Shown: positions 45,871 through 59,450 of the stretch, piece after piece
Layout of the letters: each line of letters begins with the position of its first letter
How positions within the stretch are numbered: position 1 is the first letter of the stretch
NCBI RefSeq assembly: GCF_033958435.1
Contig: NC_134150.1
Location: 34,095,501 to 34,159,500 of the forward strand
Direction: 5' to 3'
Length of the DNA stretch: 64,000 bases
From: Carettochelys insculpta
Lineage: Eukaryota > Chordata > Testudines > Carettochelyidae
Notes under the pieces: model-generated
Seen by the model: the letters and a program-made list of their open reading frames with translations, nothing else
Told to the model about the DNA's origin: nothing
Database searches by the model: none
Made by a program: the position numbers and the translations under genes

Positions 45871-48800
45871 TTCAGTAAATAGTTACACCCTTCTTAATTG
45901 GATGGCTGCAATAATGGACCCATGACCAATTTGTAACCAGCTACTGGAAAGACTTTTCAGGGAAACCCCCTTCTCCACCCCCCATTAAATGGACCCAGGC
46001 ACACTGGAGAATTCAAGGATGTGATCTGACTGACAAGTCAAATAACAACCTATTATCCTTTCATGTGTATTGAGGGGACTGAGATGGAGAACATCCCAAA
46101 GTAGCTAGCAGTGTCCTCTCCAGCGGGGTTGATGCACTCATTTTCTGAGCACAGCTCATGAGCGGAAAGAGAAAGAGCGCATCATCACCGTGCAAAGGCA
46201 CAGCTGAACTAGCTGTCATTGAAGCTCACTTTAAAGCAGTTGGATAATGCATCAAGCCTTCTAAGATACAACATAGATGCTACCATGAAGGACAGTGCAA
46301 AAACAAGGGGAAATAATGCTCTAGAATGATCAATCTTAAAAAAAAATAGAAAAAACAAAAATCCTATGGCTGCTTGAGATGAGTTCTGGAAGCAGTCTTT
46401 TTCCAGAACACAAACAGAAAGAGAGACGGATGAAAGAAAACAGGATTTTAAAGTAAGAAGAGGCGTAAATCTAATTGGAGACTGTTATTTGGACAGCAAT
46501 TATTTTAGCTATCTTGATGGTTCAAGAAAGTCACAAGAATCTTTTCTTTTTAATGCACGACAGGGAAGCGAACTGAGAATCGGGCAGGGCAGGCAGAGAG
46601 TCTGAACTGGCTGAAGGGTTCCAATATACAGTGCTCCATTCCTAAGGATTAATATTATAACAAATTTATACTGTCCCAATTTTCTTGAAAGAAGGAAACA
46701 TACAAATAGTGGTCAATGTCCAAATTGCTCCTCATAACTAAACCAGTGTTCAGTCGATGGAGGCTCTTCTCCACACCATGATTTACAGGTGTCTCTTCTT
46801 GTTGGACAAATCAGAAACACTTCCCCCTAGCTTTTCGAATGGTAGACACTGAAAATGTAAAGACAAAAAGAACTCCAGTGAAAAATGGGGAGACTTCCCC
46901 ATAATTTACTCCCTTCAGCAGAGCTCTGATGCGAGGCGGGGGGGGGGGCAGAACCATTTGTTAATTTTCCTCTGGGTAACAGTACAGTCTTAACCAACCC
47001 AGTCCCACATAGACAGGCCCAAATAATAAAAAGGGTCAATGTAAATTGCTGACATGCTGATGACTTCAGCAGAACTGTACCAATTCACCCAAAGCAGACA
47101 ACAGTGCTAAATACTAACAATGCTTCGAATTATAATCCCCTATTACCTACCACCCCTTTTTGTGTTGCTCTTCATGCCTTTCCACCTATCAGCTCCTATC
47201 TTGGATCAAGGCTATACACCCACCCCTTTTGTGTTTTACTGAACAGATAATAACATACCTCTCATTCAAGATCAGACCCAGAACTTTGTTTGACCTTTGC
47301 TCAGCTGTTCCTCATTTGTTGGAAAATCTGGGGAATCAGTCACATCAAATTCTCTTTTTGTTCAAGATGCATGTACAATTTGTAGCTTGCTCAGACAGCA
47401 TGCTAAAATTTATTTTTTCTTATTTTCTAGAGCCTCTTTACCCCCCATGCTGCAATCCCCCTCATGCCTGAGTTCTAACTAAAACTACAGAAGGTTCTGC
47501 ACTGCAACATAATCTACCCCAGTGATTATAAACAAGTGCACCTAAAAGGAAACTTGCAACTTCAGACTCACTCCATAACAGAGGTGGGAAAAGTACTCAA
47601 AAAGTTACTTGAGTAAAAGTGCAGCTTGTTTGGTTGGTTGTAACAGGTGCAACCTTCCAAAAAGAATTCTCCCTAATGTATGCTTGTGAAAATTTCATTC
47701 CCCTGGAAATATCTTTTTAAAATGTCAAAAAGAGAGTAAACAGCAAGTAACAAATAATATCACTCATCAGCAATGACACTGGGATGGAGAATACCAATAA
47801 TTCAGGGAAACTTGGACCCCAGAAGCACTTGGGACAAAACTTCAACTAGTGTAAAAACCCTAACTCTATTGACTTGAGGGAGTTGCACTCATTTACACAA
47901 TTTGGGAATCTGGCTCCAGTAGTAAAATATACCATCTCTTCAGTCTTTGTAAGTAAATAGGTGGCCACCATTTGTTTGGATAACTAAAAAAATGCAAAAT
48001 AATTACATATGCATGTTACACTACCACTGCATATTAACAAAGGCTTGGGGCCAATTAATCATTACACAATCAATATCTAATTTGCATAGAACTATTCTCT
48101 TGAAAGACTCCTTGTTTGGGGTGACAGGGTTACCTCATTGATTATGTAAATTCCACACTAAGCTTTACAGATGCAGTCAAAAGAAATAAAAAGCCTTGTC
48201 TCTTTCCAGGCAAGTCAACCTCCTGCAGTTCTTAGACAACACAACTTAAATAAATAAGTAAATAAATAAATAAAGGCATGTTGTGGGATTACGTTTTAAA
48301 GGGCTGAGATCCATCTCCAGCTTGGGAACATAGATCTGCAAAACTTACTTTTTATAAAATTCTGAGCCTGTGTATCGACTGAACTCCTGGTGCCTGAATT
48401 CTACAATGTCAAGTGCTGAACATTGGTAAGAAAAGAGGGGCTCAAAAATCAATACAACTCCTTGCTACATCACCTAAAGAACCCTAGACCTCAAATACAC
48501 ATAACACAGAAAAATTTCCCTCTTAAAGCAAATATAACTCCTACAGACGTTATTGGGAATGATACATATCCATCAATGGAAGAATGTATCTTCCTCACGA
48601 TTCTAGGTATTAATTCTACAGTAGCTTCTCCTCTTAATATGCAGTGGTATTATAACATGCATTTGTAATTATTTTGCTTTCATCCAAACAAATGTGGGCC
48701 ACCTATTTACTTACAGAGACTTAAGAGATAAAAGGAACTTGTTTGAGATGATATATTGGGGCCAGATTCCTAAACTTAAGAAACATCAATTTCTTATGTG

Positions 48801-49227
48801 AGTAACTTTATTCTTAAATTATTCTAACTTGAAGACTTCTTGCATTCATTTCTGGCTTTGAGGTGCATCTAGAATTACAATAAGTTTCCACCAGAAAGTA
48901 GCACAATTAAATAAATTGTTCTGCTAATATAACTGAGCATGCAGTTCTAATCACTTCCAGTGGGCTGTTTGCACTGAGAGACAATGGGCCTATTTTCCTT
49001 TTACAAACATGCCAGGCAGGCCATTGCTGCTGATAGGGATGGCAAAGTACTTGTTTTGCTGGTTAACTGCTGCTACACAGCCAGCAGAGGGGACCCCAAA
49101 CCATATCTACCAAACAAGAGTCTGTGGATTTGCTGAGGGACCAAGAGTGATCGTGTTTTGCCCTCAGTATGTTCCTGAATCATATTTTTACCCTGGCTTC
49201 AGAATAGGAGGTGTTGCATATTAACTG
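45871..49227. other. Non-coding DNA, no gene seen
   Basis: AT-rich sequence with a homopolymer G run near 46930-46940 and an AAAT microsatellite at about 48247-48275. The short frames have no recognisable domain. Confidence 0.5.
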
Positions 49228-49350
49228 TAACAGAGAGGTCGCCATGTTAATCTGTACTCCAACAAAACAAAGCAGCAGAAATGTTTTAAAGACTAACGAA
49301 ATTATTTATTCAGTGATGAGCTTTTGTGGGACAGACCCACTTCATCACAT
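49228..49350 (-). repeat. Penelope-like tail with hammerhead-like core
   Basis: AACAGAGAGGTCGCCATGTT, AAAGACTAACGAAATTATTT and GAGCTTTTGTGGGACAGACC follow the same order as the copy at 28685. On the minus strand the core reads GTGATGA-stem-loop (AGTGGG TCTG TCCCAC)-AAAA, so two conserved positions are changed. Confidence 0.6.
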
Positions 49351-50087
49351 CAATTTCATTTCCAATACAGGCTGACATTTATAAATACAGAGACCAAAAC
49401 AAAAAGGCATATCTTGTCCCTTCAGTGCACACTGAAAAAGACATCAGAGGAAATACCAGAAATAGCAGAAACTGCACCAGCAAAACACCTAACAGAGAAT
49501 GCCATGGACTTTCCCTGGTACATGCTATGCAAGGCATCTCAGTCTACAACAGCTCATATCCTGCATGCACTGTATACTTCGGTCATGTCAGCTTCTCCAC
49601 AGAAGACCTTTGAACACCAAAATGGGGGCAGGCAAAGAGGAGCGAGTTTAAAGAGCAAGCAGTAGGCTCTGCTTGGGAAAGCAAACTATGCTGATTCAAA
49701 AAGAAAAAAAAATGTTTTTCAAAAATGCCTGTGGGTAAATTTGAGCTGCCCACAGCTCCCCAGTGGCAGCTCGAACTTGCTGTCGAGCCATTTATGTGGA
49801 TTTCAGTCAAATTCTAATTTTAGTGTTCATTAAACATGGGTAATTCCCAAGCCAATCCCTGCATCACCTCGTATACAAAATACCTCTGCAATATAGGTCA
49901 TCCTGGCTTAGAAAACCTACACCAGCATCAAAGTGCAACCATTTCATAATAAGTATTAACTTTATGAATAATTATGAACTTCATAAATCTTTTCAAGAGG
50001 CAGTATAATTGCAAATATTTAAATAACATTACAATAGATCTATCCGGCTCAACTTCTGTTTAGCTCAGCCACTCCAGTTCCCTCTCC
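49351..50087. other. Non-coding DNA, no gene seen
   Basis: No domain-bearing frame. Overlapping frames of about 100 codons at 49324-49665 are featureless and begin in the retroelement tail. Confidence 0.5.
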
Positions 50088-50185
50088 AGACCTGAAGAAC
50101 TCAGTGGGGCTGGAAAGCTCGTACATTCCACTGTCAGAAGTTGGCCCAATGAAAGATATTACTTCACCTACCTGGACTCTGATAC
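50088..50185 (+). repeat. Penelope-like tail, second family, hammerhead-like core
   Basis: CCTGAAGAACTCAGTGGGGC, GGAAAGCTCGTACATTCCAC and GAAGTTGGCCCAATGAAAGA match, in the other orientation, the layout at 43612. CTGAAGA and GAAA of a hammerhead core are both present, separated by a weak hairpin. Confidence 0.5.
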
Positions 50186-50697
50186 ACAAATAGGCATTTC
50201 CATACCTGCAGGTATGCAGATAGCAACTTGCCCCAATTCTCGGCTCCTCAGCACAGCTGGGAGAAGGAAGGAGGAAAAGTGTATGGAATGCCAGACTTTC
50301 CGGGTGCTCAACACTTGAAAGAGATTTTCAGACATGCTGAGCACTCACTGCCCTTATTGAAATCAAATTGTGGCGAAGTTCCTCAGCACCTTCTAGAGTT
50401 AGGATTTTGCAAGAGCCTGGCCTTCCATGCGTGGCATTCTGCAGTAATGAAGAGATTTATTGGCAGAGTATGTGTCAGACTAAGCGTGCTTTTACAGATG
50501 TACTTCACAAAGTCTTAGTGAATTCATCCGACCTACCATGCTGAGAAAGAATTAGACAATTCATTATGTTCTGTCAAATAATTACTGTGCTTGCTACTGT
50601 GGAGAAATTTCTGTTATCATTTTCTTATAACCTTGTATTAAGTCTTCTCATATAGAAACTTTAGAATCTCTCTGTCATTTTCCTTATACAGAAACTT

Positions 50698-50880
50698 TGT
50701 CCAGACTGAACATCTCTAATCTGGAAATTTCCTGTCCAGCAAACTCTGTAGTCAAGCATGATTTTAGTTAGCCAGGTGACCACTTATCATGGGCGTGGTC
50801 AAGTTTCCCGAGGTCCCATAAAATTTCTTTACAGCCACCAGGCCAGGTTCTTAATGTCCTGCCTGTGTTTTGTAGATCCC
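50698..50880 (-). mobile_element. Tigger-like MITE, partial
   Basis: CAGACTGAACATCTCTAATC, GATTTTAGTTAGCCAGGTGA and CCACTTATCATGGGCGTGGT match the split copy near 5-10 kb. The right terminal part is missing. Confidence 0.65.
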
Positions 50881-53800
50881 CATTAGCAGGAATCAACATT
50901 CTCCGCAACACAGGAGCAGTGTGAGCCTTAATTTATAAAACTCTGAAAAGAGGCTTGAGATCTTCCAACAAAATAGAGTGCAAATTAGAATGACCTAATT
51001 AAAGGAGAACTAATCTGGAAGCCATGCTGTTGATGTACAGAGCCAGGTAGTTTTCTGCACCACTAAGGATAGCCCCATCAGAAAGAACATTCTAAGAATC
51101 AATTATTATCTACTTTTAGCAGAGTATTATTAATTCAATAGTAACATTTCAAATACGTGCCCTTGCACAGCATTAGCATGCAAGTGGGTTAAGTATATTG
51201 CAAGCACCTGCATTTTAACAGCTAACATTGCTTATGGGCTGATGGGCTTCTTTTTTATTAATTTATAGGGACTTTTAGTGCTCATAAAAGGTGAAGCCTG
51301 ATAGTACTAGCCAGAGCCAGGCACAATGCCAGTAAACGTGGTGAGTGCTTTCCCTGAGTCACTCTGCCTGTGTAACTCACCCGTAGCAGGCAACAGCCCT
51401 GCTATTACACAGCCCAGTACCCAACGGTGGGCCTTTGAGCTGTGCCAAGACATACCCTGCTTTTTTGCCACGTAGGTCCATGACATCCTAGCATACCTAG
51501 TCAGTCCTCTCTGCTCATTCTAAGCCAGAAATGTCTTTAGTTCTTCCTGTGCAGCAATCATATTAAACTGACGCCCAACAGAAACACACAGGTCCACCTG
51601 CTGGGTGTGTAAAAACAATGTCCCGTTGAAGGGGCTTGAAAGAAGACAGTGTGCAACATAAAGTGCACTACTCCGTGTGCCTCTGATGGAGAGTCAGGCG
51701 GGGGGGACAGGCCTGATTGCTCTAAGCCCCACCACTCGTGCCCTTGGCCCCATCCCTTCTCAGGGCAGGAAGCCAACCCCCTCCCCCGCACCCCAGCGTT
51801 GACCCTGGGCCCTAGGTGGCTACTGGCCCCACAGGCTGCTGAAATTCACAAAGTTTTTGTTGAATCTGTTGATGATCTGGTAGCAATTGCTGACCCTCAA
51901 CCACCGTATTGAACTCACCCTAAGCAAAATGGTTTTTATCAATTAAATATTTCCTTTTCTCAACAGAAAACAGAAACAATGGTAAAAATCAAAAGTTGCC
52001 TTAAGGAAATTGTGTATTTGAGAGAACTTATTTCCCACGAAAAACATTTTGACAGAAACTTCCTGAGTAGCTCCCGTGAGATTCTTTGCTTTATCCTTCC
52101 CCACAGCATGTATGAATTCACTTGTTTATACAAATGCATATATTCTATTTTTTATCACCTACGTAGATATGCTTTGAACATACCAGGTTGCTTCATTGGT
52201 GTGCTGCACCTGCAGGATCATTTACACCCAATTCTGTAATGCAATGTTTTCTACTCACTTTGTAACTGGTGTAATGGCTACTTCAGGTGATGTGAAATGC
52301 TGATTCAACCCCACAGCATTTATATTCCTAGGGCGAAATCTTGGCCTCACTGAATTCAACAGAGTTTGTCACTGATTTCAGTGGTGCAGGATTTCAGCCC
52401 TTGTAACCAACACCATGTTATTAATCCCACTTTGTCAACTGGAATACGGGGTTCTAACTGGCAAAGGATAACTTCCATCATCCCAAACAACAGCCGACTG
52501 AAGAAACTTTTTTTTTTTTAACCTTGTGAAATTCGGGCATGGTCATGATCTTTTAAAAATAACCAACTATTGGAAGACATAGGTAATTAAGTTAAAACCC
52601 CAAAAAGAGGACAACACTGACCCCCTTTCTCTCTCCCCTACACACACACACACACATATCCACACCAACAGCAAATATCCCAGTAAAACCCCCTTGGAAA
52701 GAGGATGAAATCAAACAATTGCTGTGTTAATTCCAAAAGTTTCTGTACCTTGATAGCAGCCATTTTCCACCTCCCGTGACCTTGACAAGCACTGTTCCCT
52801 TTGGGCATGCCAATACTTGTAGAACTGGGAGTGCGATGGGAAATGGATATGGATGGAATGAAAGTGATTCTGTTGTCCTTTTCACACTCTCTGAGTGAGA
52901 TGTTGAATGTGTTTGAATGTGATCCATCAAGACATTGATCCCTCAGGGAAGTGAAGATGTGTAAGGAAACTTCAAGCACTTGCAAATCTGTTCTACCTAT
53001 AAGAGAATGACTGTACCAGTCAGTATAGTAAGAAAATATATATATATCATCAATAGTCCCAAGGCACTGGAAAAGTTACAAAGGTGAAGGGAAAAATCAG
53101 ATGTGTCCTGGTTATACATTTTGTTGAAACAGAATTTCCCCTCAAATTTGTCCCACGCAAACTATTCTTCATGGTGGTCTTTTAGAAATCCTTCGTTAAA
53201 ATCCCATGCAAGAAAATGTGAAAAGCAATACAGAATAGTTCTTATAGACCACTTTATAAAATGCATTGTACCCACGGTGTTAGTTTTAAAGCTGCCAAAC
53301 CTCAAAATTAAAACACGAATGATTAACCATAAGAACGTTCTGCTTATGTTTAAGACCTAAAGAATTAAATTAAATTCCCTCAAAGCCAGTGCTAAATGAA
53401 GGAAATGAACAGGCTGGCCCTAGCAGTGAAGTCTGTCACCAGTGCAGGTTTAATCCAGCTTAAGCCATTGCATTCTTTGATCAGAAAAGAGAATGAGTGG
53501 CTTGAGCGGGTTTATTTTAGCAGGTTGGCAAGTGGCTGCAGGTTCTGAGCACCTCTGAGGAGTAATCCTGACTCCCTCCCCCTGTACAAAGCATGGGGCG
53601 ATCCTGCAGGGCCCTGCACTACACTGTCTGCCTACTACCTACTGCCTACTACCAGGAGTAGTGCTGAAGTGGAAGGAATCACTTTCCACAGTAAACACAG
53701 CACACTTTGGGCTTGCTTGGGAGTTTACTCTCCACTCACAGCAAGTGTTGGGCACATCACTAGCTTGCCCCTGGAGCACAATAGGAAATTAATTGAGACA

Positions 53801-56800
53801 CGATTTATTCCGTGGTTTCCCCTCACTCCTTGTTCCAGGATTCAGGGTCCCACCATGCTGTCACAGCAGACCTAGCTAGCCAGGACACAGAGAAGTCAGT
53901 CAAGTTCTTGGAGTTTAATTATAGCAAAGAGCCTGACAACAAGGGGCTAACACACTCAAATAATATCTTCAAGACCAGTTTGTGATTTGGGGTGCTTTCA
54001 TTTCTGGATGCCACACCCGGGACATCTTAGAGAAAGACCTGGTTTTCAGGGAGTGACTGCTCAGCACTTCCTGCAAATCACGCCTCACTTAGGCATCTTG
54101 AGGGGAGCCCCCAAAGCCACATTTGAAAAGTGTGCAAGTGGAACTGAATCTGGGACCTCAGTGCAATAGCCTCTGCAGCTTGAGCTGAAAGCCAGCTGGC
54201 TATTAGCAAAGGCTATAGAGGAGACTCATTCTTTCTCTTTGTAAGTGGTCTAAGTGCAGCTACAGGGGACAGTGAACCCCTCTCAGTAGGTGTGCAGGTT
54301 ACACTTGCACATCCAATATTTTCACTGAGGGATGTAGATCAATGCCAAGGTGGATGAATGTTCAGAGGGTGGAGTTTGATCCTGGTACCACCAAAGCTGG
54401 TTGCAAAACTCCCATAGGGCAGAAGGCCTGGTAAGTCAATAATCATGGTTAAAAGAACTGCAGCCTCCAGTAGGACTTTCTCATCTTCCCTTAACTCAGC
54501 TGATATGAAAGTTAGGCTTTTCGTTTTCTCCACTTAAAAAAAAAAGGAGGGGTGGGGGAACAACAGACATTTCCAGAAATTAATGACAAGTGGTGTTATA
54601 TTTAGGGAGTTAGATGACAGAAAGTATCACATTTGGAAGTACGCACTTGATCAAAGAGCCCTAAAAGGATTCAGCAGCACTGAGAACTATATATCAAATA
54701 GGATTATGACAGAATTAAGGGACTGAGCCATTTATAACTTAGGGCAGTCTCCCCCTTTGAAGCCTGCCTTGATAATTGATCCATTTTTCTATAAACCAGA
54801 ACCATAGCATTGCATTAAAAAGTCTTCACCTGTTCCAAAACTATTAGCGTTATACAAGGGAGAAAGGTAATGTTCATAGATGACATTAGAATTTTCACGT
54901 TAGAAAAAGAAAATACCCATGACATCTAAATAGAGAGGACAGTTTTCTATCACCATCAGCATGTCCAACAAATTTTCTTCTGCAGCACGCCAAAGCACCA
55001 GTTGTGCATAATGAAAAGATAATTCACACAATAGAAGTAAAAGCTATAGTTATTGTCCTGCACAAGTAATCAAAAAAGATGCAAGGGAATCAGCAGTGTT
55101 CATTTCACTTCTTGTGACAATTTCATGGTGCCAAGCGAAAATCTAAAGGTACATTCACAAATCAGTCCAGCTACCCCTACTCATATGAGTAAGTTTGAGT
55201 CACAGGAATAGTCTCTTTCTGTGACATCTTGGCCCTGTTTAAATCAATGGCAAATTTCCCATTGAGTTCAAAGGAGCCAGTAGTTCAGCCCTTTACTTCA
55301 GTGGTACCGGTGATGTCAAGATTCCTTATCTGAGTGAGGGGTTTGTGGGATCTAAATCTTGTATTATACAGGCTCATCGAAGTAGGCCTGATTTTCTACA
55401 GCTTTCTGTCACATCATCAAATGCAAAGGGTAGGTAGACTTCTAGCAAGTCAGAATGGTGCCTGTTCAGACCTGCTTTGCTGAAGTGTAAATGACAGTGA
55501 GAGCATCAAAACATGAGTCCTTCTCAGGATTACCAGAAAGTATGTAAAATGGTTTTAAAAAAAAACACAATTCCAAAGCTTCCAAGATTTGTAGAAAAAA
55601 AAATATAGAAGCCTGCCAACCTGCGTCAAAAAGATGTCCCTACCATGGGCTTTGGTCAGGAAAAAAAATAGACTGACAAGCCAACATCTAGAGTGAAAAT
55701 GAACTACAATGTGAATCATCATTTGTCATTTCATCACCATGCAGCTTGCAAAAATTCCAAACCAGTGAATCCACAAGCTCTGCAGACAAATCCACAAAGA
55801 CTTAAGGACAGGATATTATATCACTTTTCCCTCCAATCCCACCCTCTCATTGGACACTAAATATAAACTTTTGATATGTCTAGTTATGAAAGATATGAAA
55901 ATAATCGAAGACCTTAAACATCATGGGGGAAAGCATAGTGTGGTAAAGAGCTAAAGTACTTTCTGACCACAACTAGCCTGGTAGGCGGCAAACTAAATGT
56001 ACAAGAGAAGGAGAATTTAAATTCAAAATTATGGGTTTGTTTGGCATTAAGGCAGCCCTATACTTGTTAATTTATTAGAAGCATTAGCCTAATAGAAGGC
56101 AAAGAAGGAAGAATTCCAAACTTCAAAAACCATACATGCAGTAAAAGCTTTCTCAAATGTCGTCACTTTTTATTTAGTGCAGTGAATGAGGGCTCTGTCC
56201 ACCTATCCATTCATTGGCACATATCTTACAGCCCTGCCTTTGTAAAGGGCTAGATCCAAAAACAAGCCACTGTGGTATGTTTGAAATTCCAAATCTATAT
56301 ATAAGGCCTGTGATTTTAGCCTGTGTTTTAATTGTAGGCATTTGTTTCTACTGCACAGTATCTTTTGTAGCATCCAGATGTGTGTGCAGGAATGTGCCTA
56401 TATATAAAATAGAAAGAATTATTTGTGATTAAAGATGACACACACAGAAACTCACACAGACTTGAAACTTGACAGAATTGTTAATACTGCAGTTAGATTG
56501 CAATTTACTCCGTTATCCAAAAAAATATCAGGCATGTATATAAGCTATTCCTTTAGCGGAACTGCTTTGGGAGCTGGGGGAGGAGGCTTTCTATGCCTGC
56601 TATTTGTGTGAAGTACCAAGACCTGTTAAATGCTTAGATGAGTAGGTTTGACTGTGCACACATATACAACATATAGTGGTAGGGTCAGTACCATTCCTGG
56701 GCCCTGACCTCTGGTCAGTCACCAGACCCACAGTGTGGGGGCACTTGCCCTTGTTAGGGTTTGGACTTCGGTCCCTGGGCTTGAAGGGCAGCGAGTAGGA

Positions 56801-56924
56801 GCCCCCTATTCAGATTTGGCCAAGTAACCAGTCCTTGCAGCCTTGGCTGCGCCCTGAGGTTACCAGGGGCAAGGAAACCCAAACTCTCCCTGCAGGACCT
56901 CCTCATCTCCCCTACTGTCTCTGA
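50881..56924. other. Long non-coding stretch, no gene seen
   Basis: Mainly AT-rich with a CA microsatellite at 52639-52657 and a short TA run near 53035-53048. GC-richer patches near 51.7-51.8, 53.5-53.9 and 56.69-56.92 kb look like old repeats I cannot name. Frames up to 115 codons show no domain. Confidence 0.5.
52639..52657. repeat. CA microsatellite
   Basis: About nine CA units in tandem. Confidence 0.85.
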
Positions 56925-57329
56925 TACAGTAAAACCCCAAGATACACACACTCGAGTTGCACATACCTTGGATTAATGTGACTGCCGCCCCTGACAGGAG
57001 CGGGGAAACTACTCCTGTCAGGGGCTGCGGCCTGACTCTTGGCTGCCACCCCTGACAGGAGCAGTTTCCCAGTCCCCGGGGAACCAGGTGGCAGCCTAGT
57101 TCCCCACTCCCCTCTACTGTCAGGAGCCAGGAAAATGAAGAGTGATGTGTCTCCTGTGAGTCGTGAAGAGCTGGAGCCTGGCTCCCATCTCCCTGCTGCA
57201 TTAGGGAGACAAGAAACTGACCAGTGCTGCTGTGCTGGTCAGTTTCCTAGCTCCCTGAGTTACATGAAAATATAATTTATGTGGGGTTCCCAAGAAGGCA
57301 CCCTCCATGTAAGTCAGGGGTCTTCTGTA
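56925..57329. mobile_element. Tigger/pogo-like element with GC-rich core
   Basis: The left end TACAGTAAAACCCCAAGATA and inverted right end TACAGAAGACCCCTGACTTA form imperfect inverted repeats with TA at each end. The interior contains CCCCTGACAGGAGC three times. It resembles the 3361-4076 element in terminus and style. There is no transposase. Confidence 0.7.
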
Positions 57330-59084
57330 TTGTTACATTCCTTCACCACTCTCTTCTTGTCTGCTCTAGCCTCCTTACTCCTTTCCAACCTCCTCTTCCA
57401 CTTTTTCCCACTTCCCTTGGGGGAAGGTTTTTAAAAGGCCTGTGGCAGCCTCAGGTGGGACCAGTTGGCCCCAACTGATTTATAGCAGCTTCTTCCCCCA
57501 TTGTTCCCACTCTGCCAGTGATAACAGCTGATTGCCAGAGCTGTTTCTGCTTTTCAGAGCTGCCCCTCCCCTGCTTGTAAGTTTGTCCACTGTTCTCACC
57601 CTTTCACAATATCCACATATATATGTAGGATCTTTAACTTTAAATTGCTTTGCAGTATAATGACATTGGGCATAGAATTAACTCACAGATTAACAGCCAC
57701 ATGCAGTTTTAAATCCAGGAAACTATCATTTATTTTCCATGGAGTTCACTATCATAGGAGGAAAAATGACAGGAGATTCATCACTGAGTTCAGCAGGAGC
57801 ATGTCCTAAAATGTCTATTGTGCATCCACCCTGATGTCAGATCCACATTTTTATTGGAAAACAATATACACACAGACAGTGTTATCACAGAGGACTAGCC
57901 TATTCCATTTGATGGGCTATGTGGCATCATGATGAAAAAAACCACAGGTAATGCTGAGTCTGCATTTATGTTTTTCCTAAATTATGGAACATGCGGGTGA
58001 TCACTCAAACTCCCTCCGATATTGTTACTTTATCCAGACGAGGCTTACTTACTATTCCTTCAGCTACCTAGCCAAAGCCATCCAGAAATCAGCAGAGTGC
58101 ATTGAAAGCAATAGAGCTACACAAGGGATGAATTTGTCCCCCCACTCCAACTAGTGTTAAACAAATATCATTCAACCTTCCACTGATTTCTTTAATTCTC
58201 ATGTAAGCCCTGTTCTAAGACATTAAGAGGAAGTCCATGATGGATAGGCCACGACCTGGTCTTTTGAACAGGAATACATTTCTTCCTTTGTGACCCTACT
58301 TAGCAAAATTATGAAAACATAGCATTTTAGCCACACTCTAGACACAATTACCGTATACTCCATTACAGCTCAGCTGAGTCCCACTAGCAGATCCAATCTA
58401 AATCCAAATCAGCCCAAACCTTGCATTACATTTTGTCTATGCCATAACCATTCCAAAATATTTACATAGGCTTAAGTTCCAACAGTATTTTCAGTTGCAA
58501 AACAATAGCTTTTCTCAAGTCATTTCACCCCAAATAGCAAAAGGAGGATTCGCATGTTACTGAAATCATTCTGTAGGGTTTGCTTAATTAATAGTGTATC
58601 CTAGGTATTTGTTTATCATCAAGTTGAACTTCATACAACTTAAAGAAGGACTTTGGAATGAGCACAAACTCAGAGAGCCTGGAAAAACCAAGAGCTGACT
58701 TCAGTTTGGCAAAACTTCCCCACTCAAGGCTTTTTTTTGTAAAACAACATCCAAATGCAGGGGGGAGTGAGAGCCAGGATCCGTTTTATCCAAAGCCCCA
58801 GCGTTCAGGAGCAAGGTGAAGTATGCACAAAAGGTTCCAAACCTATCCCTCACACACGCATATCCTAGGCCAGGGTCTGACAGAACGTCTGTCGGAGCCC
58901 ACAACTCTTCACCCCACGTGCACTCCAGTGCAGAGGGCAACCAGAATTCTTGAGTGAAATCGCAGCCCCACTGAAACCAGTGGGAGTTTTGCCTTTGCTT
59001 CCTGTGTTCCTTCACAGCATTTGCCTTTGCTTCCTGTGTTCCCTCACCTCCTTGGGTAAAACACACTGTGCAGAGGGCAACCAC
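57330..59084. other. Non-coding DNA with a local duplication
   Basis: The GC-rich stretch 57.33-57.59 kb may be the continuation of a repeat split by the Tigger-like element. Further right the sequence is AT-rich. TTTGCCTTTGCTTCCTGTGT occurs twice, near 58990 and 59021, with TGCAGAGGGCAACCA also repeated near 58930 and 59070. No gene was seen. Confidence 0.5.
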
Positions 59085-59450
59085 ATAAGAACGCCGAGAA
59101 CAGGTCAAGTATCAGAGAGGTAGCCATGTTAGTCTGTATCTTCAAGAACAACAAGAAATCCTATTGCACCTTACAGACTAACAGATATTTTGGAGCATAA
59201 GCTTTCATGGGCAAAGACCCGCTTCCTCAGACTCATGCATCTGATGAAGCAGGTCTTTGCCCACAAAAGCTTATGGTCCAAAATATCTGTTAGTCTATAA
59301 GGTGCCACAGAATTTCTTATTGTTTAGAATAGGTCAGACCAATGGTCCATCCAGCCCAGGATCCTGTCTTCCAACAGTGGCCAGTGCCACATGCTTCAGA
59401 GGGAATGAACAAAATAGGTATTCATCAAGTGATGAGGTAATCATCAACCA
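59085..59450 (-). mobile_element. CR1 LINE 3' fragment split by a palindromic insertion
   Basis: CATAAGAACGCCGAGAACAGGTCA on the left and AGAATAGGTCAGACCAATGG ... CAACAGTGGCCAGTGCCA on the right are the CR1 3' end, interrupted at 59108-59325. Confidence 0.75.
59108..59325. mobile_element. Palindromic Penelope-like insertion, 218 bp
   Basis: It is flanked by AGAACAGGTCA and AGAATAGGTCA (10 of 11 identical). The two arms (59153-59318, centre about 59235) are inverted copies. On + the right arm has CTGATGA (59241-59247) but AAAA in place of GAAA. On - the left arm has CTGAGGA but keeps GAAA-GC-TTAT-GC-TC. Each arm therefore preserves a different half of a hammerhead-like core. The extra left end (GAGGTAGCCATGTTAGTCTG) is unmirrored, as in the larger copy at 37939. 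Confidence 0.65.
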
